Below, piece by piece: positions 44,601 through 53,061 of a DNA stretch of 64,000 bases. Each line of letters begins with the position of its first letter. Position 1 is the first letter of the stretch. A model generated the notes under the pieces. It saw only the letters and a program-made list of their open reading frames with translations. It was not told where the DNA came from and ran no database searches. Source of the stretch: a virus; the IMG/VR virus record IMGVR_UViG_3300044695_005266, positions 1-64,000 of that record. One strand, 5' to 3'. A program made the position numbers and the translations under genes.

Positions 44601-47600
44601 GAACGAAAACCGAGTATAGGCTTGAAAAGGGCGATGGAGATAGCGTTTTTACTGTCACAAAAGCAGAGCATGATTATGCGGTTCATCTAAAGAGCAAGGA
44701 ACCAACTGCTGAAAAACCAGCATCACCTGCAAAAGCGGAACCCGCACCCGTTGCGAAGGATGTGCCAGCCAAGGCGGAAGAACAAAAGTTTAGATACTAC
44801 GCCGAAGTAAAGAAGTCTCAAATGCCGCTCATAGAAGATGCGGAAACTGGCATAAAAAAGAGATACGAAGATGCAGTTGGAAAGAAACTCACGGGCGACG
44901 AGGTTTTCAATTTAGCGACTCGCATTGCCGATTCAATCGAATCCACTGGAAAGAAATCTCCGCACATTCAAGACCTACTGGACTCGGCTACGGATCAGCA
45001 AATCAAACGGGCATACGAATCTCTGAATAAGCAAGCAGAACCCGCACCCGTGCTACGCAAGGGGGAGAATCAGGGTGACTTGCTCAAGGGAAGATCGGAT
45101 GACGCTTTCAACCTAGTAGGCGAAAAGCAGGCTGAACCTAAACCAGCGGAACCCGCAGGCCCGACAAAGGAGAAAATGGCAGATGCCGCGATGCGGGCTT
45201 ACGGTAGCTACGAGAGGGCTATCGAATCGCTCAAGGTGCAGATGGAGGGCAAAATATCGGCAGAATCGAAGCAGCGGGTCAAGATAACCATCAACGAACT
45301 AGAGCGCAGACGAGATAACGAATTACGCGCCGAAATGGAGAAGGAGCAGATGGACGCTGTTCGTGAACAGGAAGATAGTGGCGGCAACGAACTACTGTCC
45401 GTTATCAGGAAGCTAGGCGGGTTGCCGTTGATCGGGAAAGAGACGGTGCTAGGTGGCGAGTTTAAGCGTGTTTTCGAGATGCCGCGAGGCAAGCATCTGC
45501 GCATGAAGTGGACGAGCAAGATGCAAGGCAAGTCGCTGGATGCCATTCGCCAGGAGTTGGAGGGGCATGGGTTCTACTTTGAAACGCCAGCGGAGATGCT
45601 AGAAGCAATCGGTAGGGCGATGCGCGGTGAACGGATTGTCGGTAGCGAGAAGCCGATGGAGGGTGGACAGGAGGATTTCTTCAATCGTCAATCCATATCC
45701 GACAAAGCTCCGGCATCCCCGATGCACGTTAATGCGGTGCAACGTATCGCCACTACGCTGATAGCCAGGTTCAAGGGTGCTGCCAAGACTACGGTTGTAG
45801 CTGATGGAGAGCAGTTGCCGGAAGCCGTGAAAGCCAAAGCGCGGGAGCAGGGCATTGCTTTGAATCGCATTGGCGGGGCTGTGCATGACGGCAAGGTGTA
45901 TCTGAACGCCGCTGGACTTGAATCGCCTAAACGTGCTGCCGAGATATTCTTTCACGAACAAGCGGGTCATATGGGCGTTGACGGGCTGCTGGATGGCATA
46001 TCGGCTAAGAGTTCATCGCGGCTGATGGAGGTATTAAAGCGCGAGTTTCCGGCTGAATCGAAGTATGTCGCTGAACGCTACGTCGAGGGCGAGCATCTGG
46101 CGGAAACGCTTGCTCGTATCATGGAGAAGTTCGGGCCGGAATCCGATGCAACCCCGCAAGCGCAATCGCGCTATCGCAGAGTTGTGGATTTCATTCGCAC
46201 GATTCTCGCAAAATCCGGCATCAAGAATTGGAGCAAAAACGACATCGAAGCCCTGTTGCGCCGTGGCATTGAAAAGGTTCGCAGGGGTGAAGGGAAGGCG
46301 GATAAGGGGGATACGAAGCTGAGCATTGAAGATGAAGAATATACACTTTCGGGCGACCTAAACGATCCATACACAAAACGAGAAATTGTTGCAGAAAAAA
46401 AGCGAATCGCAGAAAAGTCAGACAAGGAACTACTTGAAAGCATACAAGGGCAAGCCGCTCTATTTAAGCTAAGGAGTCAGGACTTAAAGGCAGGAAGCGA
46501 AGTTGTATTTCCTGCGTCAACTTCCGTTACGCCATTTACGAGAGCAAGGATGGGACTGCATTACGAAGAAGCCATGAGGAGGGGGCTGGATGTGCCGCAA
46601 TCCAGTGGATTAAACAAATACATCGGATTCAAAGAGCAGGGCATGGACAGAATCGGAGGTTCGCGGGACAACATCCGTTTCGCTATTAACGATGAACCCG
46701 GTGGTCGTTCTGCATGGGAAGCCAAGCGCGATGCCTTCCGTAAGAACAAGGAAAAGACAAAAGAGGATGACTTGTTTGCCGCTGCGCCAAAAGCGGAACC
46801 GATCCTCATGTCGAGCAAGAACGCCTTTCAAGCGGAAGAAGCGCGGAAGCGCGGCGAATCACCGATTGAATCGGACTTCTACCGCTCAAATCCAGAGGTA
46901 GCCGAAGCAGCGCGTGTAGCGATGGACAAGAACCCTGATGCCGTGGATACGGTGATTAGGCATCTGCTAGAGGAAGGGCGGGACACGCGCAAAATCTCCA
47001 TACAGGAAGAAGCGATGTTGGTTCATCGCGGGTTCGATCTGAAACGTCAGGTTGCGGGGGCTGAACGGATGATTGAAAACAAAAACAGCACACCAGCGCA
47101 AAAGGCAATGGCCGAGGACAGTATTATAGATGCACAGACGAAGATGATTGAGCTTGCAACTGCCATGCACGCATCAGGCGAGGTATGGGGCGCGTTCGGT
47201 TCATTCCGTCAGCGGATATTCCAAGATGACTTTTCTCCGGCTTCGATGGTGCGCAAGCTGGAAAAGGCGAAGAACGATAAGTTGACCGATGCAGAAATTG
47301 CAGAGGTCGAGATTGAGGCGAAGAACATTGAGATGATTCGCGTTGATTTTGAAAAGGCGGAAAGGGCTGCCGTGGACATTCAGCGGGACGATGCCGCACA
47401 GGATGCGTTCGACAAAGCCTCTAGGTATCATCCGAAGGTGCTGGAATATGCAGAGGGTATCGTTGCCAAGTGGGAAGCGGAAGCCGTGAAAGCGCGGAAA
47501 GATTTACGCGAGGCAATGGGTATGGTGTCTGCCAACCCGCTATCGCTCAAGGTTGCCGCTGCCTTGTTCAAGATTGCGCGGGCTAAGATTGCTCGCGGAT

Positions 47601-50539
47601 CGCTGAACGCCGCTGAGTTCACAGCGGAAATGGTTGCTGAGTTCGGTGATTCGGTGAAAACAGCAATACAACCTGCATGGGATCAAGCGATGAAGGCTAT
47701 CGGCAAGCTGGATGCGAATAAGGAGCGCAAGAAAACACCGAAGCAGAAGAAAGCAGAGAAAACCGCAATGGACGAAGCGGAATCCATCGAGGACGGTATC
47801 AAGGCTGTTGCGAAAGACCCGAAATCGCTGAATGACGGCTTTGACTCATACGTGAAGAAGCTGGCGAACGAGTATGTTCGGATGGGCGAAACCACTGTTG
47901 CCGGGGTAATCGCCAAGCTGCACAAGTTTTTCGATCCAATGCTGCCGGGCTTGACCGACAATGCTTTGAAGGAGGCATGGACAAAGTTCGGCAAAGGTAA
48001 AGAGGCTACAACCGATCCAACGAAGATGCTGCAAAGCCAGCTGCGCTACGAAGCGTTGTTGGAGCGCAAGATTTCCGATTTAGAGAAGCTGAAAAGCCCA
48101 CCGCGCACCGCCAATGAGCGCGTGAAACAGACGGAACGAGCAGGGCGATTGCTGGCAGAGATCGCGGAACTCAAGAAGAAGCTACCGCCTGATGAGGGCA
48201 ATGCCGCTGGACGGCTGCAATCCTCACTGGATGCGATGGAGACTCGCGTTCGTAACCGCATCGCGGAACTGCGCTACGAGATCGCTAAGGGCGAACGCAC
48301 GCTGAAACAAAAGGGTGTGCCGCCGACAAGCCCAAATCTGGAAGCCTTACGCGCTGAACTCGCGGAAGTGGATGCGGCTCATCTTGCGGTGTTTGGCAAG
48401 CGTCAGATGACCGAGGAACAGAGGCAAAAAGCTGCAATCCGCTTGGCTGAACATTTGGAGAAAAAGGCTATGGCGGAACTCGCCAACGCCAAGAAGGGTA
48501 TCTTCGCGCAACCTGCTGCAAAAGGAGTCAGCCGATTCGTTGAGGTTGAGGCGATACGCAAAAGGGCGGAAGCTGCGCGGGCTGAGACGAAGGCGTTGAA
48601 GGGAATGGATGCGGCGATACAGGAGGCGAAGAAAACTGCTGCCTTGGAGTCTGAAATCAAGAAGTTGGAATCCACGCTTGCCGAAGGAAAGTTTGCGCCG
48701 AAGGAAAAGGAATCCGATCCTACCGTGGAGACGGAAGCCGTCACAAACCTGCGAGCCAAACGGGATGCACTCGCTGCTGAACTGGCAGAGAAGCGCAAGG
48801 CTGCGCGTCCTGTGCCAGATGCGGAGTTGCGGGAGTTAAATCGGCTGGAAAGCGAACTAGCATCGCTGATGGTCGGCAGGGCTAAACCGCAGAAGAAGAT
48901 GACAGTGGACACGGAGCAACAGGCGTTCGCACGGGAGCAGCTTGCAGCTAAACGCGCTGAACTGGCAGAGATTCGGGCTAACGATGATATGCTCAAGATC
49001 GCCAACAGGAAAGCGGCAATCCTTCGCCAAATGGCAGACCTGGCGGATCGCACGGCTCGCGGTGACTTTGAACCGCGCAAGAAAAAGCCCGCACTCGATA
49101 TATCCAAAGACCCGGATACGATGAGACTAGCGGCAGAGCTAACAAAGAAAAAAGCTGATTTCGCAAGGCGCGTAGAGAAATACAGACTAGCGAATCTGAC
49201 ATCCGTGCAGCGCGGGCTTATCAATCTCGGTAAGACTTGGGATGCTACCCGCAACCTTTTCCTCTCATTCGATTTCAGCGCATTCCTACAAACGGCAGCG
49301 GCGGCGGCAGCGCACCCGTTGGAAGCCGGGAAAGCACTTGGTAAAGGAGTCAAGGCGTTTGCCTTCACTCTGTTCTCAGATCGTTACGCGCATGAGTTAC
49401 AAGAGCGGGCGCGTCAGGAGCCGTTATACAAGAACGGAACATTCAAGAAGATGGGGCTGGAAATCAGCGAGACGATGGGCGAAGCGCGGGAAGAAAATAT
49501 GGTGAACGTGTTGGAGCGATTAGCTGACGTTCAGACGCGCTGGAAGGATATGCCGGAAGCCGTGAAGAAGCTGATCGGGATGCGCGGTGTTCGGAATATC
49601 GTTAGCGGGCCAATGGATATGTTGAAGTATGCTGGTTGGAGAAGCGGCATCGGGCGCGGACTCAAGGCGAGCAATGTAGCGTTCGGTGCTATCGCTGGTC
49701 ACATGAGGCTGGTTGTAGCAAAGTCGCTTCTGCGCCGTTGGTTTCCGGACGGAAACGCGACAGACGCACAGCTTAAACTGCTTGGGAAATTGGCGAATAC
49801 CTTCTCAGGAAAAGGCGGAATCAAGAACGGTGGTGCGCTGAATCGGATTTTCTTTGCGCCTAATTATTACCTCTCAATTATGAAGGGGCTTTCTGCATGG
49901 GATATGAGGGAAGCGGCTATCGCTGGCGAAGGAAAGGTGGTGGCGGCTATGGCGGAAGAATACGTTCGCGCAATCGCTACTATCGTTACCGTTGGCAGCA
50001 TCGCGTATCTACTCGGAGACAGGAATGAGCAGGACATCAATCCGCTGGATAGCGATTTCGGCAAGTTCGTCGGCAAGCACGGCACTCGGACAGACCTATC
50101 AATGGGGCGCGGGGCTTACGTCACGCAGGCTGCGAGATACCTTACTGGCTATACGAAAGAGGATGGAAAATATGTCAAGCGCGACAGGAATACAGGGCTT
50201 GCGCTGTTCCTCGCTGGAAGGTTTAGCCGTGAAATCAAAATGGCTACGGCTATCCTGGACGGGAAATCCTACGACAAAAAGCTGGAAGGGCCGTTGGATT
50301 ACTTAAAAGAGTCGTCGCTTCCGCTCGCTTGGCGTGATCTCGATAAGGTGCTGGAAAAAGAGGGCATCACCCGTGGCGCATTTCTGCAAATGCTCAATCT
50401 TCTCGGCATCACTTCTCGCATCAAAGACGAGAAAAAGAGCAGCGGATCAATCAACAACATGGACAGCAAAATAAAACGAGAGATTACAGGTGAAATCGGC
50501 CTTGGCAAAGGCTCAATACTTCGTCAAAGGGTTGATTGA
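41636..50539 (+). CDS. Second giant polyvalent protein, 2967 residues, with GNAT-like and zincin domains
   Basis: In order: an acidic N-terminus with LEP repeats; a Gly/Ala-rich hydrophobic region (about 215-410) like that of internal virion proteins; and a GNAT acetyltransferase-like domain (about 590-705) with the acetyl-CoA loop RGKGFGGKA (649-657) and a following SANARAMWDRLGAKRE. Charged linkers follow, and then a zincin with FFHEQAGHMG (HExxGH at 1440-1445) and EGEHLAE (1484-1490) as likely third ligand. A coiled coil of about 700 residues (1790-2520) and a helical C-terminus with a hydrophobic span near 2785 (IVTVGSIAYLL) complete it. It ends the virion block, in the position where podoviruses keep ejection proteins. 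Entry into the host with the DNA is inferred. Confidence 0.9.
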   Translation: MTLNLEPVLDLEPIDDKGSKLDLEPIDESPKESITPSQDYGGAGTAPASDPYPAPPAWMATPDIPEAPPEVAQQARYAQEMARHGIDSITLASKWDWSDQYTPEQKFLEQNRRRAVASIERDDLKEKLKTPDRLPQEPFNPTSALSPEYRATAQTEGRVRELDAQISALSESAKSPAVLDYEKRARDKEKEQMELEQMRERIKKEVYGEGPNPVFSTVLRTGGALAGQLGGAFAFFTGNKEDGSIAYNLANVEKSIRDATGVDESTAGRVAGAIGDTLGLIVGPTGKSGLARTAFGLSTAARAAAHAYGNALSSGETKGQALKSALMTAVEMAAFLGLAHKAKAGITSITGSLKPTAAPAALAAEEMLKSGVANMAASGALRFAHGEGFAPTLESAVTDWTFAAHGGMNAFGQRRSSIAAVAKADAMRGTLFPEGATEVKTRDSVVHTATTSELFSALVNRQSELANKPTRTKAEEKELKELDAVDGDHLAIKKILDAKAKEAGIQRVRDTDRTEFEQAIKEKITELESRELDGQEERLLETLKSQPIEAIATMYGKRLSEPVSSQAGMQQQPINVNVSPAPAAPTAAKPAEAIRVDLGDSAIAEINPATAEIRYSSTADPNAFGRLETSEGLNGEIIVENHHLDEGLRGKGFGGKAIQKLQEITGRTIISDERPSANARAMWDRLGAKRERVKLTEDESQMRYVLRPEKPASPAPENLPPKVETAIREGTATPDQLQSATEQPLLFDTPKQKRDAFVLRDALRQKIDEVEAGEYSENQDRNHARLTEMLGKVEKQIADNAKPADKPDVVEAVPESAEPAAEVRGSVFETTVRTHEGEAKKMFAVQRGENRGMGDRVFNTREQAEAFSKEQEADIKRAADKKIAIEKEAADKARAEAERPRTDIEIYTDGMPPMQRGKISATLSEYGGKRAGGKTYDGTRAQVTKQLLEAGYVPKSVEVSAVKELSGNRMNKMDQREQDAYEAKRKKAGTKTEYRLEKGDGDSVFTVTKAEHDYAVHLKSKEPTAEKPASPAKAEPAPVAKDVPAKAEEQKFRYYAEVKKSQMPLIEDAETGIKKRYEDAVGKKLTGDEVFNLATRIADSIESTGKKSPHIQDLLDSATDQQIKRAYESLNKQAEPAPVLRKGENQGDLLKGRSDDAFNLVGEKQAEPKPAEPAGPTKEKMADAAMRAYGSYERAIESLKVQMEGKISAESKQRVKITINELERRRDNELRAEMEKEQMDAVREQEDSGGNELLSVIRKLGGLPLIGKETVLGGEFKRVFEMPRGKHLRMKWTSKMQGKSLDAIRQELEGHGFYFETPAEMLEAIGRAMRGERIVGSEKPMEGGQEDFFNRQSISDKAPASPMHVNAVQRIATTLIARFKGAAKTTVVADGEQLPEAVKAKAREQGIALNRIGGAVHDGKVYLNAAGLESPKRAAEIFFHEQAGHMGVDGLLDGISAKSSSRLMEVLKREFPAESKYVAERYVEGEHLAETLARIMEKFGPESDATPQAQSRYRRVVDFIRTILAKSGIKNWSKNDIEALLRRGIEKVRRGEGKADKGDTKLSIEDEEYTLSGDLNDPYTKREIVAEKKRIAEKSDKELLESIQGQAALFKLRSQDLKAGSEVVFPASTSVTPFTRARMGLHYEEAMRRGLDVPQSSGLNKYIGFKEQGMDRIGGSRDNIRFAINDEPGGRSAWEAKRDAFRKNKEKTKEDDLFAAAPKAEPILMSSKNAFQAEEARKRGESPIESDFYRSNPEVAEAARVAMDKNPDAVDTVIRHLLEEGRDTRKISIQEEAMLVHRGFDLKRQVAGAERMIENKNSTPAQKAMAEDSIIDAQTKMIELATAMHASGEVWGAFGSFRQRIFQDDFSPASMVRKLEKAKNDKLTDAEIAEVEIEAKNIEMIRVDFEKAERAAVDIQRDDAAQDAFDKASRYHPKVLEYAEGIVAKWEAEAVKARKDLREAMGMVSANPLSLKVAAALFKIARAKIARGSLNAAEFTAEMVAEFGDSVKTAIQPAWDQAMKAIGKLDANKERKKTPKQKKAEKTAMDEAESIEDGIKAVAKDPKSLNDGFDSYVKKLANEYVRMGETTVAGVIAKLHKFFDPMLPGLTDNALKEAWTKFGKGKEATTDPTKMLQSQLRYEALLERKISDLEKLKSPPRTANERVKQTERAGRLLAEIAELKKKLPPDEGNAAGRLQSSLDAMETRVRNRIAELRYEIAKGERTLKQKGVPPTSPNLEALRAELAEVDAAHLAVFGKRQMTEEQRQKAAIRLAEHLEKKAMAELANAKKGIFAQPAAKGVSRFVEVEAIRKRAEAARAETKALKGMDAAIQEAKKTAALESEIKKLESTLAEGKFAPKEKESDPTVETEAVTNLRAKRDALAAELAEKRKAARPVPDAELRELNRLESELASLMVGRAKPQKKMTVDTEQQAFAREQLAAKRAELAEIRANDDMLKIANRKAAILRQMADLADRTARGDFEPRKKKPALDISKDPDTMRLAAELTKKKADFARRVEKYRLANLTSVQRGLINLGKTWDATRNLFLSFDFSAFLQTAAAAAAHPLEAGKALGKGVKAFAFTLFSDRYAHELQERARQEPLYKNGTFKKMGLEISETMGEAREENMVNVLERLADVQTRWKDMPEAVKKLIGMRGVRNIVSGPMDMLKYAGWRSGIGRGLKASNVAFGAIAGHMRLVVAKSLLRRWFPDGNATDAQLKLLGKLANTFSGKGGIKNGGALNRIFFAPNYYLSIMKGLSAWDMREAAIAGEGKVVAAMAEEYVRAIATIVTVGSIAYLLGDRNEQDINPLDSDFGKFVGKHGTRTDLSMGRGAYVTQAARYLTGYTKEDGKYVKRDRNTGLALFLAGRFSREIKMATAILDGKSYDKKLEGPLDYLKESSLPLAWRDLDKVLEKEGITRGAFLQMLNLLGITSRIKDEKKSSGSINNMDSKIKREITGEIGLGKGSILRQRVD

Positions 50540-50597
50540 TATACCCGATTATCAAGGTATCGTTATTAAGTTTTTAAGTCTTTTTGCATTTTTCCTA

Positions 50598-50626
50598 TTG
50601 ACGAGATTTCGGGGTTCTGCTTTAAG
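50598..50626 (+). promoter_or_regulatory. Promoter of the DNA-metabolism operon
   Basis: TTGACG (50598-50603), a 17-base spacer and TTTAAG (50621-50626) follow a very T-rich stretch after the giant gene's stop. Transcription should start near 50633, within two bases of GTG at 50635. ATACC/GGTAT (about 50550-50570) followed by T-rich sequence could be a weak terminator of the virion block. Confidence 0.52.
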
Positions 50627-50634
50627 TGGAATCC

Positions 50635-50790
50635 GTGAAAACGACTGACAAAAAACCGAAGGAAAAAGAGGTCAATAAGACCCTCAACATTGATGCTTCC
50701 CTGCATCAGCGTATCCGCATTGCGGCTGCGCAAGAGGGGACATCTATCAAGCAATGGATCAAGTTCGCCTTGGAAGCGATGCTGCCATGA
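50635..50790 (+). CDS. Ribbon-helix-helix DNA-binding protein, 51 residues
   Basis: After a Lys-rich tail the sequence NKTLNIDASLHQRIRIAAAQ followed by EGTSIKQWIKFALEAML is a clear ribbon-helix-helix (Arc/HicB-type): β-strand, helix, turn, helix. I used GTG at 50635 because it lies at the predicted transcription start. GTG at 50626 overlaps the -10 box. As the first gene of the operon with a leaderless start it may autoregulate (inference). It overlaps the next gene as ATGA. Confidence 0.76.
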   Translation: MKTTDKKPKEKEVNKTLNIDASLHQRIRIAAAQEGTSIKQWIKFALEAMLP

Positions 50791-50924
50791 AAACCGTTGA
50801 ACAGCTAGCCCGCGAAGCTAATCAAGCACTCGCGCAATACCGCCGAGTGCGCAACATCACAACCCTGCTTCTGATAGCCGTTATCCTTAGCGGCATCATG
50901 GTGGCAATCATCTACTCACTATGA
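50787..50924 (+). CDS. Single-span membrane peptide, 45 residues
   Basis: It starts MKTVEQLAREANQALAQYRR and ends with one membrane span (NITTLLLIAVILSGIMVAII). It is ATGA-coupled at both ends. It could be a toxin-like or superinfection-type peptide paired with the RHH protein, but this is speculation. The reading frame is supported by couplings and composition. Confidence 0.68.
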   Translation: MKTVEQLAREANQALAQYRRVRNITTLLLIAVILSGIMVAIIYSL

Positions 50925-51136
50925 ACGATCCGCATCAAGCTGCTGCCGATGAAGTGTGGAACGCATTTCCTCCTGATCTGGCGAAAAAAATGAACTACGA
51001 CGATTTCAGCATTGGATTCAAGCTAGGTCGTGTCTCGATGAAAGCCTGCTACGACAAAGCTGAACTCCTGCAACCCGGCGACGAGCCGAAACCCTTTAAC
51101 CCAAACAACACAACAACAACCAAAACACAACAATGA
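50921..51136 (+). CDS. Small hypothetical protein, 71 residues
   Basis: It starts MNDPHQAAADEVWNAFPPDL. The last residues NNTTTTKTQQ are low complexity because that DNA is also the C/A-rich leader of the next gene. No domain is recognised. It overlaps both neighbours by four bases. Confidence 0.74.
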   Translation: MNDPHQAAADEVWNAFPPDLAKKMNYDDFSIGFKLGRVSMKACYDKAELLQPGDEPKPFNPNNTTTTKTQQ

Positions 51137-51717
51137 GCAACCTAGTATTACGTAACGTCAGACTGAGCTTCCCTGCAATCTGGAAGCCGAAAGCCGCGCA
51201 AGGTGGCGGCACACCCAAGTTCAGCGCATCCCTGCTGCTGGACAAAGCAACCAACGCCAAGGACATTGCCGCCGTCAAAGCTGCAATGACGGAAGTCGGC
51301 AAAGCCAAATGGCCTACCGGAATCCCCAAGGGCTGCACCCCCTGTCTCAAGGAAGGCAACAGCAAAGACTATGACGGCTACGACGACAGTAATATGTTCG
51401 TCTCCGCTTCATCCGACAAACGCCCCGTGATCGTGGACACTGATCCAACGGTTGCGCTGGTCGAGGAAGATGGGAAACCGTATGCCGGATGCGTCATCAA
51501 CGCCAGTATCCGCCTGTGGGCACAAGATAATCAGTTCGGCAAAAGGATAAACGCCCAACTCACGGGCATCCAGTTTGTCGAGGATGGCGAGGCGTTCGGT
51601 GACGCACCACTCAATCCGGTGGATGTGTTCGGCGCGGTTGAGGGGAAGCCCTCTGCCAAGTCCACTCCAAAACCCGAAGCAACAACTGCTACTGCTGACG
51701 ACGACATTCCTTGGTAG
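51133..51717 (+). CDS. ssDNA-binding protein, DUF2815 family
   Basis: The N-terminus LVLRNVRLSFPAIWKPKAAQ, the FSASLLLDK strand and PVDVFGAVEG at the end of the fold match the DUF2815 family, phage single-stranded DNA-binding proteins with an OB fold like T7 gp2.5. The tail ends in DDDIPW, an acidic tip like that of bacterial SSB, which recruits partner proteins. It would coat single strands made by the RecE-like nuclease and helicase encoded downstream. It is followed by an unusual 180-base non-coding gap. Confidence 0.87.
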   Translation: MSNLVLRNVRLSFPAIWKPKAAQGGGTPKFSASLLLDKATNAKDIAAVKAAMTEVGKAKWPTGIPKGCTPCLKEGNSKDYDGYDDSNMFVSASSDKRPVIVDTDPTVALVEEDGKPYAGCVINASIRLWAQDNQFGKRINAQLTGIQFVEDGEAFGDAPLNPVDVFGAVEGKPSAKSTPKPEATTATADDDIPW

Positions 51718-51734
51718 CAGCAACAACACTTTAG

Positions 51735-51885
51735 CGGGGTTGGACTCGCTGAACGGGCTAACTCGGCCTGCATACCCGAAGAGGGACAGAGTGACGGCGG
51801 GATAGACCGCATACGGAAACGTCAGCCGGGCATAACGGGTAGCAACCGTAGGCTATGGGCGTGACAGCAGGAGAGACTGCACAAC
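51735..51885 (+). ncRNA. Candidate structured RNA between the SSB and nuclease genes
   Basis: A 180-base gap in an otherwise overlapping operon holds consecutive stem-loops. Stem A is GTTGG/CTAAC (51739-51743 with 51758-51762). Stem B is GACG-GCGG with CCGC-bulge-CGTC (51793-51800 with 51807-51810 and 51820-51823). Stem C is a three-part stem GCC, CATA-ACGG with CCGT, TATG and GGC (51825-51838 with 51846-51860). Stem D is GCAG/CTGC (51867-51880) with AGGAG in its loop. I recognise no known riboswitch or ribozyme. It may control translation of the nuclease downstream. Confidence 0.5.
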
Positions 51886-51896
51886 TTTTACATATT

Positions 51897-52691
51897 ATGA
51901 CTATTACCAACGGAATACACAAAGGATTAGCAGACCCGACCTACCGCGCAATCGAAGGACTCTCGCAATCCGCGATGAAGTCTCTCATGCGCTCGCCGGG
52001 ACATTTCCGGCATCAACAGGAGAACCCCCGTGAAGGCACTCCTGCTATGATTATGGGGCGACTCTTTCACCACTTAGCCTTAACGCCTGACGTAGCCCCG
52101 TGGTGGGCGATTAAACCTGATGGGATGTCGTTCGCCACAAAGGAGGGCAAGGCATGGCGGGCAGAGCAGATAGGGGAAATCGTGAGTCAAGATCAATGGG
52201 AACAGAGTAAGGGCATGGCTATGGCCGTGCGCCAGCATCCCGCTCTACCGATTTTCGAGGCAACCGAAGTCTCGATATTCGGGGAGATGGACGGGGTGAA
52301 GGTCAAGGCACGGCTGGATGCGCTGGCTGGTGACATTTGGGATTTGAAGTCCACCGATGACGCTAGGCCCGAAGGATTCGGCAAATCCATCTTTACCTAC
52401 GGCTACTACATCCAAGCTGCCTTCTACCTTGATCTCTACAACGAGTTCGCGGAGAAAAAGGCTGAGTCGTTCTACTTTGTAGCCGTTGAGTCTGAACCGC
52501 CGCACGGTTGCCGGATTTACCGCCTGTCCGATGATGCCGTGGAGCAGGGGCGCAACGAATACCGTCGCTTGTTGCAAGTGTTCAAGTTCTGCGCGGCTCA
52601 CAACTCCTGGCCGATATACCCTGACGAGGTATCGGAAATCGGGTTGCCGAGTTGGGCTATCAAAACCTTTAACGTCAATCCATTCCAATGA
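51897..52691 (+). CDS. RecE-like exonuclease (exonuclease VIII family)
   Basis: The protein has the RecE C-terminal nuclease pattern: GLSQSAMKSLMRSPGHFRHQ near the N-terminus (21-40), MGRLFHHLAL (53-62), and the PDDEXK core with Asp141 (RLD), Asp149-x-Lys151 (WDLKST) and YIQAAFY (171-177). It would chew one strand of double-stranded DNA for annealing-type recombination with the SSB upstream and the RusA-like enzyme downstream. No RecT-like annealase was found. The start is taken at 51897. The frame also allows ATG 51855, which lies inside the structured region. Confidence 0.87.
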   Translation: MTITNGIHKGLADPTYRAIEGLSQSAMKSLMRSPGHFRHQQENPREGTPAMIMGRLFHHLALTPDVAPWWAIKPDGMSFATKEGKAWRAEQIGEIVSQDQWEQSKGMAMAVRQHPALPIFEATEVSIFGEMDGVKVKARLDALAGDIWDLKSTDDARPEGFGKSIFTYGYYIQAAFYLDLYNEFAEKKAESFYFVAVESEPPHGCRIYRLSDDAVEQGRNEYRRLLQVFKFCAAHNSWPIYPDEVSEIGLPSWAIKTFNVNPFQ

Positions 52692-52834
52692 ACAACCCCG
52701 ACACCGATTGCCGCAAATGTGGTGCGCCGATGAACCTTGTCGCCACATCAAACTTCACGATTACAGGGTATCTCTGCGAGAAGTGCGACCATTGGAATGA
52801 CTTGAAGCGCAGGAAACCGAGGAAGAAGAAATGA
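52688..52834 (+). CDS. Small zinc-ribbon protein, 48 residues
   Basis: CRKCG near the N-terminus and CEKC about 22 residues later form a four-cysteine zinc ribbon, followed by a basic tail (NDLKRRKPRKKK). ATGA overlaps link it to the nuclease gene and to the next gene. A nucleic-acid-binding accessory role is plausible, unproven. Confidence 0.76.
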   Translation: MNNPDTDCRKCGAPMNLVATSNFTITGYLCEKCDHWNDLKRRKPRKKK

Positions 52835-53058
52835 CCGCTACACATCTAGACGGACTCGACAAGTGCGACCTGCACAAGCGCACGCCATACGGCATCACGA
52901 ATGTCCGCATGACACAATTCAGCATTGCGCGACACTACGGGGGAATCACGTTCAACGGTGACACGTTCATCTACTTCCCCGACACGGATGAGCTTGTCCG
53001 GGATGACGTTCTCAAGTGGAAGAAGAAATCACAGAAGAAACCAAGGAAGCAGAAATAG
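52831..53058 (+). CDS. Hypothetical protein with basic tail, 75 residues
   Basis: It starts MTATHLDGLDKCDLHKRTPY. The core is β-like (GGITFNGDTFIYFPDTDELV) and the C-terminus is Lys-rich (KWKKKSQKKPRKQK). It is ATGA-coupled to the zinc-ribbon gene. The basic tail is shared in style with that neighbour. Function unknown. Confidence 0.74.
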   Translation: MTATHLDGLDKCDLHKRTPYGITNVRMTQFSIARHYGGITFNGDTFIYFPDTDELVRDDVLKWKKKSQKKPRKQK

Positions 53059-53061
53059 CAG

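Noticed and set aside
50550-50597. Terminator after the second giant gene
   Set aside because: The ATACC/GGTAT stem has five pairs and a 10-base loop. The T-rich stretch after it may simply be upstream promoter DNA.
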